DNA of 64,000 nucleotides, from NCBI GenBank assembly GCA_963681975.1, contig OY820613.1, forward strand, positions 372,001 to 436,000. Reading direction: 5' to 3'. Positions 9,143 through 18,329 of the stretch are shown here, piece by piece. The notes under the pieces were generated by a model. It made no database searches, had not been told where the DNA came from, and saw nothing but the letters and a program-made list of their open reading frames with translations. Both the position numbers and the translations under genes were made by a program. How positions within the stretch are numbered: the stretch's first letter is position 1; each line of letters begins with the position of its first letter. The stretch comes from JANELJ01 sp024511395 (lineage in GTDB: Bacteria; Pseudomonadota; Gammaproteobacteria; GRL18).

Positions 9143-9754
9143 ATGACTAAGCCTACGGTTTTTATTGTCGATGATGATGAGCAGGTGCGTAATGCATTAA
9201 GCCTGTTAATGGAGTCGGTAGGTCTGAATACAGAAAGTTATGCATCAGCCCAGGAATATCTGGATCAGTTTGATGTGGATAAGCCGGGTTGTCTGATCCT
9301 GGATGTGCGTATGCCCGGTATCAGCGGTCTGGATCTGCAGGCTCGGCTGGCGGCCGAGCGGATTCATCCAGCCATTATTATTATCACTGGTCATGGTGAT
9401 GTGCCTATGGCGGTCCGTGCTGTTACCGCCGGCGCCGTGGACTTTATAGAAAAACCCTTTAATAATCAGTCTATGCTTGATACTGTACATAAGGCCATAG
9501 AGCAGGATGCCATACAAAGAGGTGAGTCATCATGGATACAGGATATCGAAGCCCGTTATAACGATCTAACCCCACGGGAAAAGGAAGTGCTGCAATTTGT
9601 TATTGAAGGCAAACGCAATAAAATTATTGCCGCCGATATGAATATCAGCCAGTCAACTGTAGAAGCTCATCGTTCCAGGGTAATGGAAAAAATGGCTGCC
9701 GAAACCCTGTCGGACTTAATGCGTATGGCATTAACCCTGAAATTAATTAAATAG
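9143..9754 (+). CDS. TtrR/FixJ-type response regulator
   Basis: A 203-residue response regulator starting directly after the kinase stop codon. The receiver domain (1-120) has the acidic pocket DDD at 10-12, phospho-acceptor D54 in LILDVRMPG, and EKPF near residue 105. The LuxR/GerE helix-turn-helix (about 138-200) contains LTPREKEVL and NISQSTVEAHRSRV. This is the FixJ/TtrR/TodT class. The TAG stop at 9752-9754 overlaps the 10-bp target duplication of the IS4 island, so the insertion left the coding sequence intact but separated it from the hairpin at 15791-15812. Confidence 0.9.
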   Translation: MTKPTVFIVDDDEQVRNALSLLMESVGLNTESYASAQEYLDQFDVDKPGCLILDVRMPGISGLDLQARLAAERIHPAIIIITGHGDVPMAVRAVTAGAVDFIEKPFNNQSMLDTVHKAIEQDAIQRGESSWIQDIEARYNDLTPREKEVLQFVIEGKRNKIIAADMNISQSTVEAHRSRVMEKMAAETLSDLMRMALTLKLIK

Positions 9755-10391
9755 CACCGGCTCATAGGTATGATCTTTAGGAGTTGAAATGAAGCCAATT
9801 TGATGATCAAATAGTTGTTATTCAGGCAATTATTTATCAACAAAAAGGGTTCAAATGAAAAGTACCACATTATCAAAAAACCTAAAAGTCGTATTGAGTG
9901 AAAAGAAACTTAATAAACTGGGCAAAAACATTGATCTGTCAACACTTTCCCGGACACTTTTTTTAAGCCATTTTCTGTAGTTCTTCGTAATCTTTAGGTG
10001 ATAAATAATCATTGGCAGAATGCAGTCTTTCCCTGTTATAAAAGACTTCAATATATTCAAATATCACCTGTTTAACTTCATCCCTGGTTCTGAATTTCTG
10101 ATGATGCACCAACTCTGTTCTCAGTGTATGGAAAAAGCTTTCTGATACAGCATTGACGCTCCTATGTCAAGTAAGCAAGGCAGCGTCCTTCAAATCAGCC
10201 AGAATAATTGGATATAACTCTCTAATAATATAACGCTTCAAACATCGATGGATCTCTTTTAATGATTTACCCTCTAATGTTCTTCGAGCGACAATTACCT
10301 CCACGGTTAAGTTGGTGACGAACGGTTTTACCCGAGGAAGCCTCTAAAGGATTAACACCACATAATGAAGCTAAGGCTGCTTCATTACGTA

Positions 10392-11888
10392 GTTCAACCT
10401 GAATAATACCGTTTTAAGCCTGACATCAAGCCAGGTTTAAAGCAGCTGATTGCCCCGGTTTGATAAAAGACCCCATCAAACCGGAAATAATTTTGAGCCA
10501 CAAAAGCCGGAGCTTATTGAGGATCTTTCTTAAGTTATGTCCAGCGGCTACCATAACCACATTAATGGCATCACCGACTGCACCTTTGAGGTAGCAGCGG
10601 TCTAAACGGCCATCGTTTTTCATATGACCAATTTCAGGCTCAATCGCACTGCGCCGTTTTAATGCCTTTTTAATACTTCGGGTAACGCCTCGCTTCTGAC
10701 CTGAGATAAAAACTTTAGTGTCTTTTACTTCATGTCCACGATAACCCCGGTCAACAAAGCAGTGTTCCGGTTGTACGGCTGTAAACTGTTTTATCTGTTC
10801 CAGTTGTGGCAGCAAGGTATGTCCATCATAAGGATTGCCCGGACAACTTTGAGCACCAATAACAAAGCCTTCCTTGTTAGTTACCGCGATACTGGTTTTA
10901 ACTCCAAATTCATAAGGCTTATGAGCTTTGCCTTTACTGATACACTCGACTTCCGGTGCATGTAAACTGTAAAGCTTGTTTTTACTGTGCTGCTCCTGCT
11001 CAATCAGTTTCTGAGCCTGTTTTAGAGCTACTTCAAACAGAGACTGAATATCAACAGAATAGTTGGGCAGTTGTCGTTCAATATCCCGTTTAACACGACC
11101 TAAACGGGATTTCAGTTTATTGTTCATTTTCTTCATGCGTTTAAACTGTTTTGCATGAGCATAACGACTGGCCATTAGTACATATTGCGGCCCAACCCGA
11201 TTATAGTTCTGGCGCAGTTTAATACCGTGCTCTTTGGACAGTTTAACCAGGTTTTCTCTGGCTTTGTTCAGGAGCTTTGAATCGGTTGGAAAAGCGATGT
11301 TCTTTTCCTGTACGGTAGTATCTACCGTGACTTTCTTTAAACTGCCGGGCTTGATAGTTTTACTCTTTAGTCCGGCTTTAATGGTTTCAATCAGTAATTT
11401 TTCACTGCCTGACTTACCCGGCCGGTTACGCCATTTGGTCATGGTCGTAGGGTGTATAGGCATTTTATGCTGAAAGTATTCTTCACCACAGAAATACTGC
11501 CAGTACGGATTTTCTGTCCAGCCTTTTACTACCTGTTCATCCGATAAATCATGCAGGTGTTTCAGGTAATGCAATCCTGCAATCAATCGAGTGCGTATGG
11601 CAGGAGCACCTTTAGTGGATACAAACAGAGCGCCCCATTCTTTATCAGGACTTTCCCAATCTATGTGTTTTGATAACTTAATCAACTCATGGTTTATGTC
11701 CAGCATGTTTTCAAGGCGCATCCTGAACAGGTCTTCCTGAGGTATTTTTGGCTGTTTCTCTGGCTTCATTCTGGTCTGGAAATTTGCAAGGTAATAAGGC
11801 TTATTTTACCAAAAACCTGAAATTTAACACCCATAATCAAGAAATATTTCTTTATAAATCAATGCACTATGTTTTATTCAGGGCAGAC
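10392..11888 (-). mobile_element. IS-A copy 1 (IS5-family element, about 1.5 kb)
   Basis: Ends are GTTCAACCTGAATAA (10392) and, inverted, GTCTGCCCTGAATAA (11888). The element is flanked by the 6-bp duplication TACGTA at 10386-10391 and 11889-11894, inside the IS110 transposase gene. It is the innermost doll of the four-level nest. Confidence 0.93.
10426..11769 (-). CDS. IS5-family transposase (IS-A copy 1)
   Basis: A 447-residue DDE transposase of the IS5 family. Recognisable parts are the N-terminal InsH-like region with LIAGLHYLKHLHDLSDEQVV, the first catalytic D in VTVDTTVQEKNIAFPTDSKL, the YAHAKQFKRMKK basic stretch, PYEFGVK and GNPYDGHTL, the second D in FVDRGYRGHEV, and the E in AIEPEIGHMKNDGRLDRCYL. 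It appears intact. This copy serves as the reference for the others. Opposite-strand ORFs across it are shadows. Confidence 0.92.
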   Translation of the reverse strand: MKPEKQPKIPQEDLFRMRLENMLDINHELIKLSKHIDWESPDKEWGALFVSTKGAPAIRTRLIAGLHYLKHLHDLSDEQVVKGWTENPYWQYFCGEEYFQHKMPIHPTTMTKWRNRPGKSGSEKLLIETIKAGLKSKTIKPGSLKKVTVDTTVQEKNIAFPTDSKLLNKARENLVKLSKEHGIKLRQNYNRVGPQYVLMASRYAHAKQFKRMKKMNNKLKSRLGRVKRDIERQLPNYSVDIQSLFEVALKQAQKLIEQEQHSKNKLYSLHAPEVECISKGKAHKPYEFGVKTSIAVTNKEGFVIGAQSCPGNPYDGHTLLPQLEQIKQFTAVQPEHCFVDRGYRGHEVKDTKVFISGQKRGVTRSIKKALKRRSAIEPEIGHMKNDGRLDRCYLKGAVGDAINVVMVAAGHNLRKILNKLRLLWLKIISGLMGSFIKPGQSAALNLA

Positions 11889-13183
11889 TACGTAGACGTT
11901 CTGGGTTATCACCAGCAACGGCCAGTAATGTTGCCGCTGTTTGAGGGCCAACACCAAATTGTTCCGGCATTCGTTTGGCACCGCGTTTTGTTAATTGCTC
12001 CAGGGTTTTATCCAGTTCTTTCAGCTCTTCTGTAAGGGAGAGCCAGCGTTTCGCTAATAAACGGAGAGTGGTAGCCAATGTAACTAACCAACTTGATTCT
12101 CCAGGTGTTCGCAGGTAAGCGCAGCTATTAACACATTCTGCAGGCTTTGACTTCCATAATTTTGAACGTATATTATCAGGGGCAGAAATAAGCAAAGCCC
12201 GGATCTGATTAATGGCCTGTGTCCGTGCCTTAACGGCGCTACGCCTGGCAACAGAGACAATCCGCATAGCTTCAGCAGCACCAGAGTGTAATTTAGGTAT
12301 TGCACATACGTTACCCGATAAAACAGTGCGTGCAGCACTTTCTGCATCTGTTGGATCGGACTTACCACGAAAGCGACGCATTGAACGGTCAGGTCGATTA
12401 ATTTCAAAGACCTGAACTTTTTGTTTAGAAATAAATCGTGCCAAACCCGCACCATAAGTTCCTGTACCTTCAATGCCTGCTCGTCGCAGCTTACCAAAAG
12501 ATTGTGCCCATTTAAATAACTGCTGATAACCCGTAGTATTCGTCTCTATCGATAAATTTCCTAGGTCAGATTGGGATGACGTTCATGGGTATTATAAACT
12601 GAGTGTCCCGGCAATTACCCTTGCGACTCATGGACTGAATAATGCCATGGTCACCTAATAATTTACGATGACTATCCGAAGCATACTGGCTGCCTCTGTC
12701 GGTATGCCAGACAAGCCCTTTAGATGGTTTTCGTTTCCATATGGCCATGAACAAAGCATCATTAACCAACTGGGTTTTCATTGTTTTATCCATTGACCAG
12801 CCAATAACCATTCTGGAAAACAGGTCGATAACAACAGCCAGATATAACCAGCCCTCATCGGTCGCAATATAGGTGATATCACCTACAAAGTAGCGGTCAG
12901 GCTCTGTAACATTAAACAGACGCTCTAACAGGTTATCTGCAATCGGCTTATTATGGGAAGAATCTGTCGTTGCCCTGAATTTCTTTCTGGTTTTACAGTA
13001 AAGTCCTGCCTTTTTCATAAGGCGGATAATTCGCCGACGACTCACCTGAAACCCCTGTTCTGACAGCTTTCGTTTAAGGCGACGGCTGCCAGCCAGTCAT
13101 AATAGGAACTGCGTGATACTGACATAAACCGGCATAATTCTGCTACAGGATAATCTACAGAGTGTTGCTTTATCCAGGCATAT

Positions 13184-13480
13184 TTAACTCGATTTCTCTG
13201 GCGAAATATGCCGTCGCTTTTTTAACCGGTCACGCTCCCGGGTTACCCTGGCCAGTTCTTTTTTCAGACGCTTTACTTCATCGTAAATATGTTCATCCGT
13301 TCGTGTTTTGCTCTGTTTTTCTTTGCCTGGACGAGTATATTTGCTTATCCAGGTATGTAAGGTATTAACGTTTACATCCAGTTCTTTGGCAACTACTGAA
13401 ACCGACTTTTCTGACTCAATAGCCAACTGTACTGCTGATTCTCTGAATTCCGGGGTATAGCTCTTTGCTTATCTTGTTTT
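13184..13480 (-). pseudogene. IS3-family orfA (helix-turn-helix) with in-frame stop
   Basis: The frame MTDKTR-stop-AKSYTPEFRESAVQLA continues into the HTH stretch EKSVSVVAKELDVNVNTLHT and a coiled-coil tail (EVKRLKKELARVTRERDRL). A TAA codon after residue 6 separates the native start from the HTH part. Ends with SPEKSS just before the orfB frame. Confidence 0.65.
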
Positions 13481-13978
13481 ATCTGTCATTTTGAACACAC
13501 TCTCTTTTTAAAAGTATTTTAAGTTGTGTGTCCGGAATAGTATAGCCACATCACCATGGAGGGTATTATATTTTGCGTGCAATGAGACTTTCCAGGATAG
13601 CGGTTCACCGAGCCACCAGAGAAGATGGGCAAGTCGTTAGCAAAAGAACTAAACCATTGTCTGATTTGATAAAATCTCTGCCAAAACGACAATTAATTGA
13701 TATGATTGTGGAGATTGATGGCAGAGAAACAAGGCTGATTGCAATCTGGAGCCCCAAAGAAAAAAGGCATACATTTTTAGTTACAAATCTGAATGCAGAA
13801 CAGTTTTCAGCGACACAAATCAGCCAGTTATATCGTTTACGCTGGCAGATTGAGTTGTTATTTAAAGAGTGCAAGTCTCATAATAACTTGCAGGGGTTCC
13901 AAACCAGTAATTGCGCATTGATGGAAGCTTTGGTTTGGAGCAGTTTAATCGCGACGATTCTGAAACGATTTATATGTA

Positions 13979-15476
13979 GTTCGACCTGAATAAATCATAG
14001 CACATTGATTTATAAAGAAATATTGCTTGATTATGGGTGTTAAATTTGCAGGTTTTTGGTAAAATAAGCCTTATTACCTTGCAAATTTCCAGACCAGAAT
14101 GAAGCCAGAGAAACAGCCAAAAATACCTCAGGAAGACCTGTTCAGGATGCGCCTTGAAAACATGCTGGACATAAACCATGAGTTGATTAAGTTATCAAAA
14201 CACATAGACCGGGAAAGTCCTGATAAAGAATGGGGTGCTCTGTTTGTATCCACTAAAGGTGCTCCTGCCATACGCACTCGTTTGATTGCAGGATTGCATT
14301 ACCTGAAACACCTGCATGATTTATCAGATGAACAGGTAGTAAAAGGCTGGACAGAAAATCCGTACTGGCAGTATTTCTGTGGTGAAGAATACTTTCAGCA
14401 TAAAATGCCCATACACCCTGTGACCATGACCAAATGGCGTAACCGGCCAGGTAAATCAGGCAGTGAAAAATTACTGATTGAAACCATTAAAGCCGGACTA
14501 AAGAGTAAAACTATCAAGCCCGGCAGTTTAAAGAAAGTCACGGTAGATACTACCGTACAGGAAAAGAACATCGCTTTTCCAACCGATTCAAAGCTCCTGA
14601 ACAAAGCCAGAGAAAACCTGGTTAAACTGTCCAAAGAGCACGGTATTAAACTGCGTCAGAACTATAATCGGGTTGGGCCGCAATATGTACTAATGGCCAG
14701 TCGTTATGCACATGCAAAACAGTTTAAACGCATGAAGAAAATGAACAATAAACTGAAATCCCGTTTAGGTCGTGTTAAACGGGATATTGAACGACAACTG
14801 CCCAACTATTCTGTTGATATTCAGTCTCTGTTTGAAGTAGCTCTAAAACAGGCTCAGAAACTGATTGAGCAGGAGCAGCACAGTAAGAACAAGCTTTACA
14901 GTTTACATGCTCCTGAAGTCGAGTGTATCAGTAAAGGCAAAGTTCATAAGCCTTATGAATTTGGAGTTAAAGCCAGTATCGCGGTAACCAACAAGGAAGG
15001 CTTTGTTATTGGTGCTCAAAGCTGTCCGGGCAATCCTTATGATGGGCACACTCTACTGCCACAACTGGAACAGATAAAACAGTTTACAGCCGTACAGCCG
15101 GAACAATGCTTTGTTGACCGGGGTTATCATGGACATGAAGTAAAAGACACTAAAGTTTTTATCTCAGGTCAGAAGCGAGGCGTTACCCGAAGTATTAAAA
15201 AGGCATTAAAACGGCGCAGTGCGATTGAGCCTGAAATCGGTCATATGAAAAATGATGGTCGTTTAGAACGCTGCTACCTCAAAGGCGCAGTCGGTGATGC
15301 CATTAATGTGGTTATGGTAGCCGCTGGACATAACTTAAGAAAGATCCTCAATAAGGTCCGGCTTTTGTGGCTCAAAATTATTTCCGGTTTGATGGGATAT
15401 TTTATCAAACCAGAACAATCAGCCGCTTTAAACCTGGCTTGATGTCAGGCTTAAAACGGTATTATTCAGGTTGAAC
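13979..15476 (+). mobile_element. IS-A copy 2
   Basis: Flanked by TATGTA at 13973-13978 and 15477-15482 within the IS4 transposase gene. The transposase-proximal end reads GTTCGACCTGAATAAATCAT, a variant of the end in copies 1, 3 and 7. The same right-hand junction with IS4 recurs at 26521/26522. Confidence 0.92.
14099..15442 (+). CDS. IS5-family transposase (IS-A copy 2)
   Basis: 447 residues, full length. It differs from copy 1 at several positions, among them R for W in HIDRESPD, H for R in DRGYHGHEV next to the second catalytic aspartate, E for D in GRLERCYL, and the C-terminus YFIKPEQSAALNLA. The catalytic D, D, E are present. Whether the R-to-H change affects activity is not known. Confidence 0.9.
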   Translation: MKPEKQPKIPQEDLFRMRLENMLDINHELIKLSKHIDRESPDKEWGALFVSTKGAPAIRTRLIAGLHYLKHLHDLSDEQVVKGWTENPYWQYFCGEEYFQHKMPIHPVTMTKWRNRPGKSGSEKLLIETIKAGLKSKTIKPGSLKKVTVDTTVQEKNIAFPTDSKLLNKARENLVKLSKEHGIKLRQNYNRVGPQYVLMASRYAHAKQFKRMKKMNNKLKSRLGRVKRDIERQLPNYSVDIQSLFEVALKQAQKLIEQEQHSKNKLYSLHAPEVECISKGKVHKPYEFGVKASIAVTNKEGFVIGAQSCPGNPYDGHTLLPQLEQIKQFTAVQPEQCFVDRGYHGHEVKDTKVFISGQKRGVTRSIKKALKRRSAIEPEIGHMKNDGRLERCYLKGAVGDAINVVMVAAGHNLRKILNKVRLLWLKIISGLMGYFIKPEQSAALNLA

Positions 15477-15790
15477 TATGTAGTAGCATAGAACAATTTT
15501 GCCAAATGGAGATGTCAACATTGACGGTCTCCAAAACAACCGTTTACTGGTGGTATTCATTATTGGAATCCATTGTTAACCATAAACGAAAACAATTAAC
15601 AGATGTGCTTGAAAGAACATGTTTTTTCCTGAAAGAAAATGCTGGCAGAGCTCATCCTAAACGAGATAAGTCTACTGGACTTTATCAGTTTGGTGTAGAA
15701 CCTAATTATGGAGTTACATCCTGATGGGTAAACTATTGAAACGAAATGATAAAATCCTAAAGACATACCTGTGAGCACCGGCTAATATCC

Positions 15791-15812
15791 ATATGGTGGA
15801 AAACCACCATAT
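15791..15812 (+). terminator. Hairpin, likely original ttrR terminator
   Basis: A perfect 9-bp stem ATATGGTGG / CCACCATAT with an AAAA loop, followed by an AT-rich tract. Without the IS4 island it would lie about 20 bases after the ttrR stop codon, so it was probably that operon's terminator before the insertion. Confidence 0.55.
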
Positions 15813-16194
15813 AATCTATTATTTTCTCTAATTTTTCTTTTCCCTGTACCATTCATAATATTAACAGCCTGTAATAGGGACAGGAGTCCCTGTGGTATTG
15901 GCCTGCATAACTATAATCATTGATGTTCCTTAGTCGAATAAACACTTAATGTTACTTACAGGTGTTAAAGACCATCGTTTGAGAATATGATCGTCTAAAA
16001 TTTAGTATTCTAAAAATTAACGTTCAAAAGTTGTGCAGGCTCTTTTTTATTAACAGAATAAATAGCTTCTGTAACATAGAACATCCCAGCTCCACAACCA
16101 TACTGGTTTACTTTCTTCCAGATCGTTTTCTCCCGTTTAAACATTTTAAATTCTGATATCTCGGGTATAATTAAACTTTTTCAGGTTAAACTCG
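15813..16194. other. Gene-free region upstream of ubiE
   Basis: About 380 bp of AT-rich DNA without a credible coding frame. It holds a small hairpin AGGGAC-AGGA-GTCCCT at 15876-15891 and presumably the ubiE promoter. I see no tRNA, riboswitch or repeat here. Confidence 0.5.
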
Positions 16195-16944
16195 ATGAGC
16201 CGGTTAGACAATACTTTTGGTCAGCAACAGGTCACTTCCCAACAGCGTGAGCAGAAAATCCGCCGGGTATTTAAGCTGGTCGCTTCCCGTTATGACTTAA
16301 TGAATGATTTTATGAGTTTTGGTACTCACCGGATCTGGAAAAGAGTATTTGTTCAGCATGTAGATGCTAAATCAACGGATATTATTATTGATCTGGCCGG
16401 CGGTACTGGTGATATTGCCCGGCAACTCAAACAAAAAGGTGCGTATGTTGTTGTTGCCGATCCCAGTATGGAGATGATGACAGAAGGGCAGAAATCTCAT
16501 ACTGAAAAACTTTTCAATATTGCCGCAACTGGCGAACAGTTACCTTTTGCCAGTGCCAGTATTGAGAAGCTGACCATCTCTTTTGGTATAAGAAATATGA
16601 CCAGCATCAGTGATGCCCTGGCGGAGATTTTCCGGGTGCTTAAACCGGGTGGACAGTTTTACTGTCTGGAATTTTCCAAAGTAATGATGCCTTTACGGCC
16701 ATTTTATAATTTATACAATCGTTATATTATCCCCAGACTTGGAGCAATGGTGGCCCGGCAGCCGGAAGCTTACCAATATCTGATTGAATCCATTGAGCGT
16801 TTTCCCGATCAGAAAGAAATGAAACAATTGATAGAGCAGGCGGGTTTCAGCCAGGTACATTACCGTAACCTGTTCTTTGGTATTGCCTGTATTCATATGG
16901 CGACCAAACCGGCTGAGTCAGACAGTAAACAACAGAATGTTTAA
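16195..16944 (+). CDS. ubiE: Ubiquinone/menaquinone C-methyltransferase UbiE
   Basis: A 249-residue class I SAM methyltransferase that methylates demethylmenaquinone and the 2-methoxy-benzoquinol intermediate of ubiquinone synthesis. Signature segments are SRYDLMNDFMSFGTHRIWK near residue 32, the SAM-binding IIDLAGGTGDIA near 62, ISFGIRNM near 128, RVLKPGGQFYCLEFS near 145 and YQYLIESIERFPDQ near 193. The start ATG gives the usual N-terminus. menE follows after 6 bases, so the two are likely one transcript. Confidence 0.95.
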   Translation: MSRLDNTFGQQQVTSQQREQKIRRVFKLVASRYDLMNDFMSFGTHRIWKRVFVQHVDAKSTDIIIDLAGGTGDIARQLKQKGAYVVVADPSMEMMTEGQKSHTEKLFNIAATGEQLPFASASIEKLTISFGIRNMTSISDALAEIFRVLKPGGQFYCLEFSKVMMPLRPFYNLYNRYIIPRLGAMVARQPEAYQYLIESIERFPDQKEMKQLIEQAGFSQVHYRNLFFGIACIHMATKPAESDSKQQNV

Positions 16945-16950
16945 ACTGCA

Positions 16951-18261
16951 ATGAATACCAGTCCCGGTCCGTTTGATTTAAGGTTGTATTATAAGGATAA
17001 GGTTTATAACTGTTCTGAACTGCGGTACATGGCCGCTCAGCAATTTGCAGCGGAAGTTCCTGTACTGTCTGTAGAAGCAGAAAATGTTTTCTCCACGCTT
17101 CTTGCTTTGCTACAGGGCTATACCGGGCAGCAATGTGTCTTTCCTGTTCCGAAGCATATCACCCGGACACAGGCAGCCGGCATATTATCTCAGCCTGAGA
17201 ATGCCAACCACCCGTTAATTCCTGAGGGTACCGCATTAGTTGTGGCGACCAGTGGCAGTCAGGCAGAGCCAAAAATAGCCTTAATATCATTCAACAATAT
17301 TCGGACTCATTGCCGGAGCTTTTCGGCTCAGGTGGCCGTAAGTTCGGATTCGCTTTGGTTAAACTGTCTGCCTTTAAGCCATATTGCCGGTTTAATGATT
17401 GTTTATCGTTGTGCTCTGGGACAGGCCTGTATGCTTCTGCATCAGGGCTTTAATGCACAGCAGGTCTGGCAGGATATGTTTGAGTATCCTGTCACTCATA
17501 TTTCCCTGGTGCCGGCCATGCTGGCTCAGTTGCTGGATATTCAGGATCGTTTGCATATTCACGATCTACCAGATACTTTAGGCTATGTGATAGTAGGTGG
17601 TGATCGACTTTCTACTTCTCTATACCAGCGGGCTTCAGCGCATGGCTGGCCGCTGCTTATCAGCTATGGTATGACCGAGGCCACATCCACTATTGCTCTG
17701 GGTAAAAAACTGGATAAGCTTTTGCCGCTCAAGGGATTTAAACTGCGCACTGATAATAACAATAATCTCTATATTAAGGGTAATATGGTGTTTAGTCATT
17801 ATCTGCATAAAGAGCCATCAGCCCATGAAGAGCCTTTAGCTCATAAAACGCCTCATGAGCATTCTTCCTGTTTTGACAATGGCTGGTTTAAAACTTCAGA
17901 TAAAGTAATTATCGAACAGGGTCAACTGACTATTATCGGGCGTAATGATTATATGATTATTTTCGGTGGGGAAAATTTAGCTCCGCAAGCCATTGAAATT
18001 ATGCTGCTTAAAGCTCCCATGATCACAGATATAGCAGTAGGTAGTATCAAGCATGATACCTGGGGTCAATCCATTGTTGCGCTGATCGAAAAATCCCTTA
18101 GTCACATGGAACGAGAAAACTTTAAAATATGGCTTAAAAAAAATATCCGTTCAGCCTGTCGACCCCGTTTATTTATTCCGGTATCCGGTATTCCCAGAAC
18201 TGAACTGGGTAAAATTAACCGTAGGCGCGTTCAGTCAATAATTAATTCTAAATATCCTTGA
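16951..18261 (+). CDS. menE: o-Succinylbenzoate-CoA ligase-like AMP-binding enzyme (MenE)
   Basis: A 436-residue adenylate-forming enzyme. It has the A3 loop VVATSGSQAEPKIA near residue 92 (the usual lysine-containing SGTTGxPK motif in altered form), SYGMTEATSTIA near 235, FKTSDKVIIEQGQLTIIGRND near 313, and the C-terminal lysine in PRTELGKINRR near 419. Size, the short linker region and position directly after ubiE favour MenE, which activates o-succinylbenzoate for menaquinone synthesis. A different acyl-CoA ligase role cannot be excluded without the other men genes. Confidence 0.75.
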   Translation: MNTSPGPFDLRLYYKDKVYNCSELRYMAAQQFAAEVPVLSVEAENVFSTLLALLQGYTGQQCVFPVPKHITRTQAAGILSQPENANHPLIPEGTALVVATSGSQAEPKIALISFNNIRTHCRSFSAQVAVSSDSLWLNCLPLSHIAGLMIVYRCALGQACMLLHQGFNAQQVWQDMFEYPVTHISLVPAMLAQLLDIQDRLHIHDLPDTLGYVIVGGDRLSTSLYQRASAHGWPLLISYGMTEATSTIALGKKLDKLLPLKGFKLRTDNNNNLYIKGNMVFSHYLHKEPSAHEEPLAHKTPHEHSSCFDNGWFKTSDKVIIEQGQLTIIGRNDYMIIFGGENLAPQAIEIMLLKAPMITDIAVGSIKHDTWGQSIVALIEKSLSHMERENFKIWLKKNIRSACRPRLFIPVSGIPRTELGKINRRRVQSIINSKYP

Positions 18262-18329
18262 TAAAAACCGTATTATTATCTATCCTTAAAATATAAGAAC
18301 GATAATAATTCCATATTAAGGAAAATATA

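Larger units (their letters stand above)
10165..12570 (-). pseudogene. IS110-family transposase (DEDD/transposase_20), disrupted
   Basis: The central RuvC-like remains and the C-terminal transposase_20 domain (GVGPQTAATLLA ... SLCGVNPLEASSGK) identify the family. The gene is split by IS-A at codon ERLR/NEAA, lacks its first 40 or so residues, and has a second lesion after HQLNRGGN. The ORF part at 11889-12444 still encodes about 185 residues. Confidence 0.75.
10155..12603 (-). mobile_element. IS110-family element, decayed, interrupted by IS-A
   Basis: The element lies inside IS3 orfB; joining the flanks restores the IS3 reading frame (GNCRD/NAVSESFF). The transposase runs leftward from about 12570 (LGNLSIETNTTGYQQLF) through RGKSDPTDAESAART and FGVGPQTAATLLAVAGDNP to ERLR at 11889. 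It then resumes after IS-A copy 1 with NEAALASLCGVNPLEASSGK (10391) and ends LKDAALLT near 10165. The DEDD N-terminus is missing and about 25 codons are deleted near 10290 with a frameshift, so it is inactive. Confidence 0.8.
9963..13180 (-). pseudogene. IS3-family orfB transposase, disrupted
   Basis: Reading leftward: KYAWIKQHSVDYPVAELCRF near 13170, then a small deletion and frameshift near DWL, then VSRRRIIRLMKKAG and the integrase core with VGDITYIATDEGWLYLAVV and WHTDRGSQYAS (12604-13045). The frame is interrupted by IS110 and finishes with RERLHSANDYLSPKDYEE and a TAA at 9963-9965. DDE residues D, D and E are recognisable, but the gene is broken at two places. Confidence 0.75.
9948..13537 (-). 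mobile_element. IS3-family element, inactivated, with IS110 inserted in orfB
   Basis: Short terminal repeats CCGGACAC are visible at both ends (about 9950 and, inverted, about 13528-13535). On the minus strand lie orfA remains (13184-13480) and orfB remains (13180 down to 9963). orfB is cut after GNCRD at about 12605 and resumes with NAVSESFFHTLRTELVHH at 10154, the exact continuation expected for an IS3 integrase. The inserted 2.4 kb is the IS110 element at 10155-12603. No target duplication is clear around the IS3 ends. Confidence 0.75.
9855..15724 (+). pseudogene. IS4-family transposase, interrupted and internally deleted
   Basis: The N-terminus (9855-9947) reads MKSTTLSKNLKVVLSEKKLN. Coding resumes after the IS3 insertion at about 13550 with HHHGGYYILRAMRLSR and runs through the YREK-like region FLVTNLNAEQFSATQI and LYRLRWQIELLFKECK to 13978. 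After IS-A copy 2 it continues from 15477 (IEQFCQMEMSTLTVSK) to a TGA ending at 15724. About 200 codons between the first two pieces are missing, so the IS3 event was accompanied or followed by a deletion. A diverged copy of the last piece is at 26522-26819. Confidence 0.8.
9763..15773 (+). mobile_element. IS4-family element carrying nested insertions
   Basis: Imperfect terminal inverted repeats CATAGGTATGATCTTTAGGA (9763) and CACAGGTATGTCTTTAGGA (reverse complement at 15773) bound this block. It is flanked by a perfect 10-bp duplication AGCACCGGCT at 9753-9762 and 15774-15783, a length typical of the IS4 family. Inside are an IS3-family element (9948-13537) with IS110 and IS-A nested in it, and a second IS-A (13979-15476). 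The IS4 transposase is in three pieces and lacks its middle, so the element is dead. It sits at the ttrR stop codon. Confidence 0.9.

Noticed and set aside
11234..11473. 79-residue ORF opposite the IS-A transposase, repeated in several copies
   Set aside because: It is present only because the element is repeated. It lies antisense to conserved transposase codons and has no start signal.
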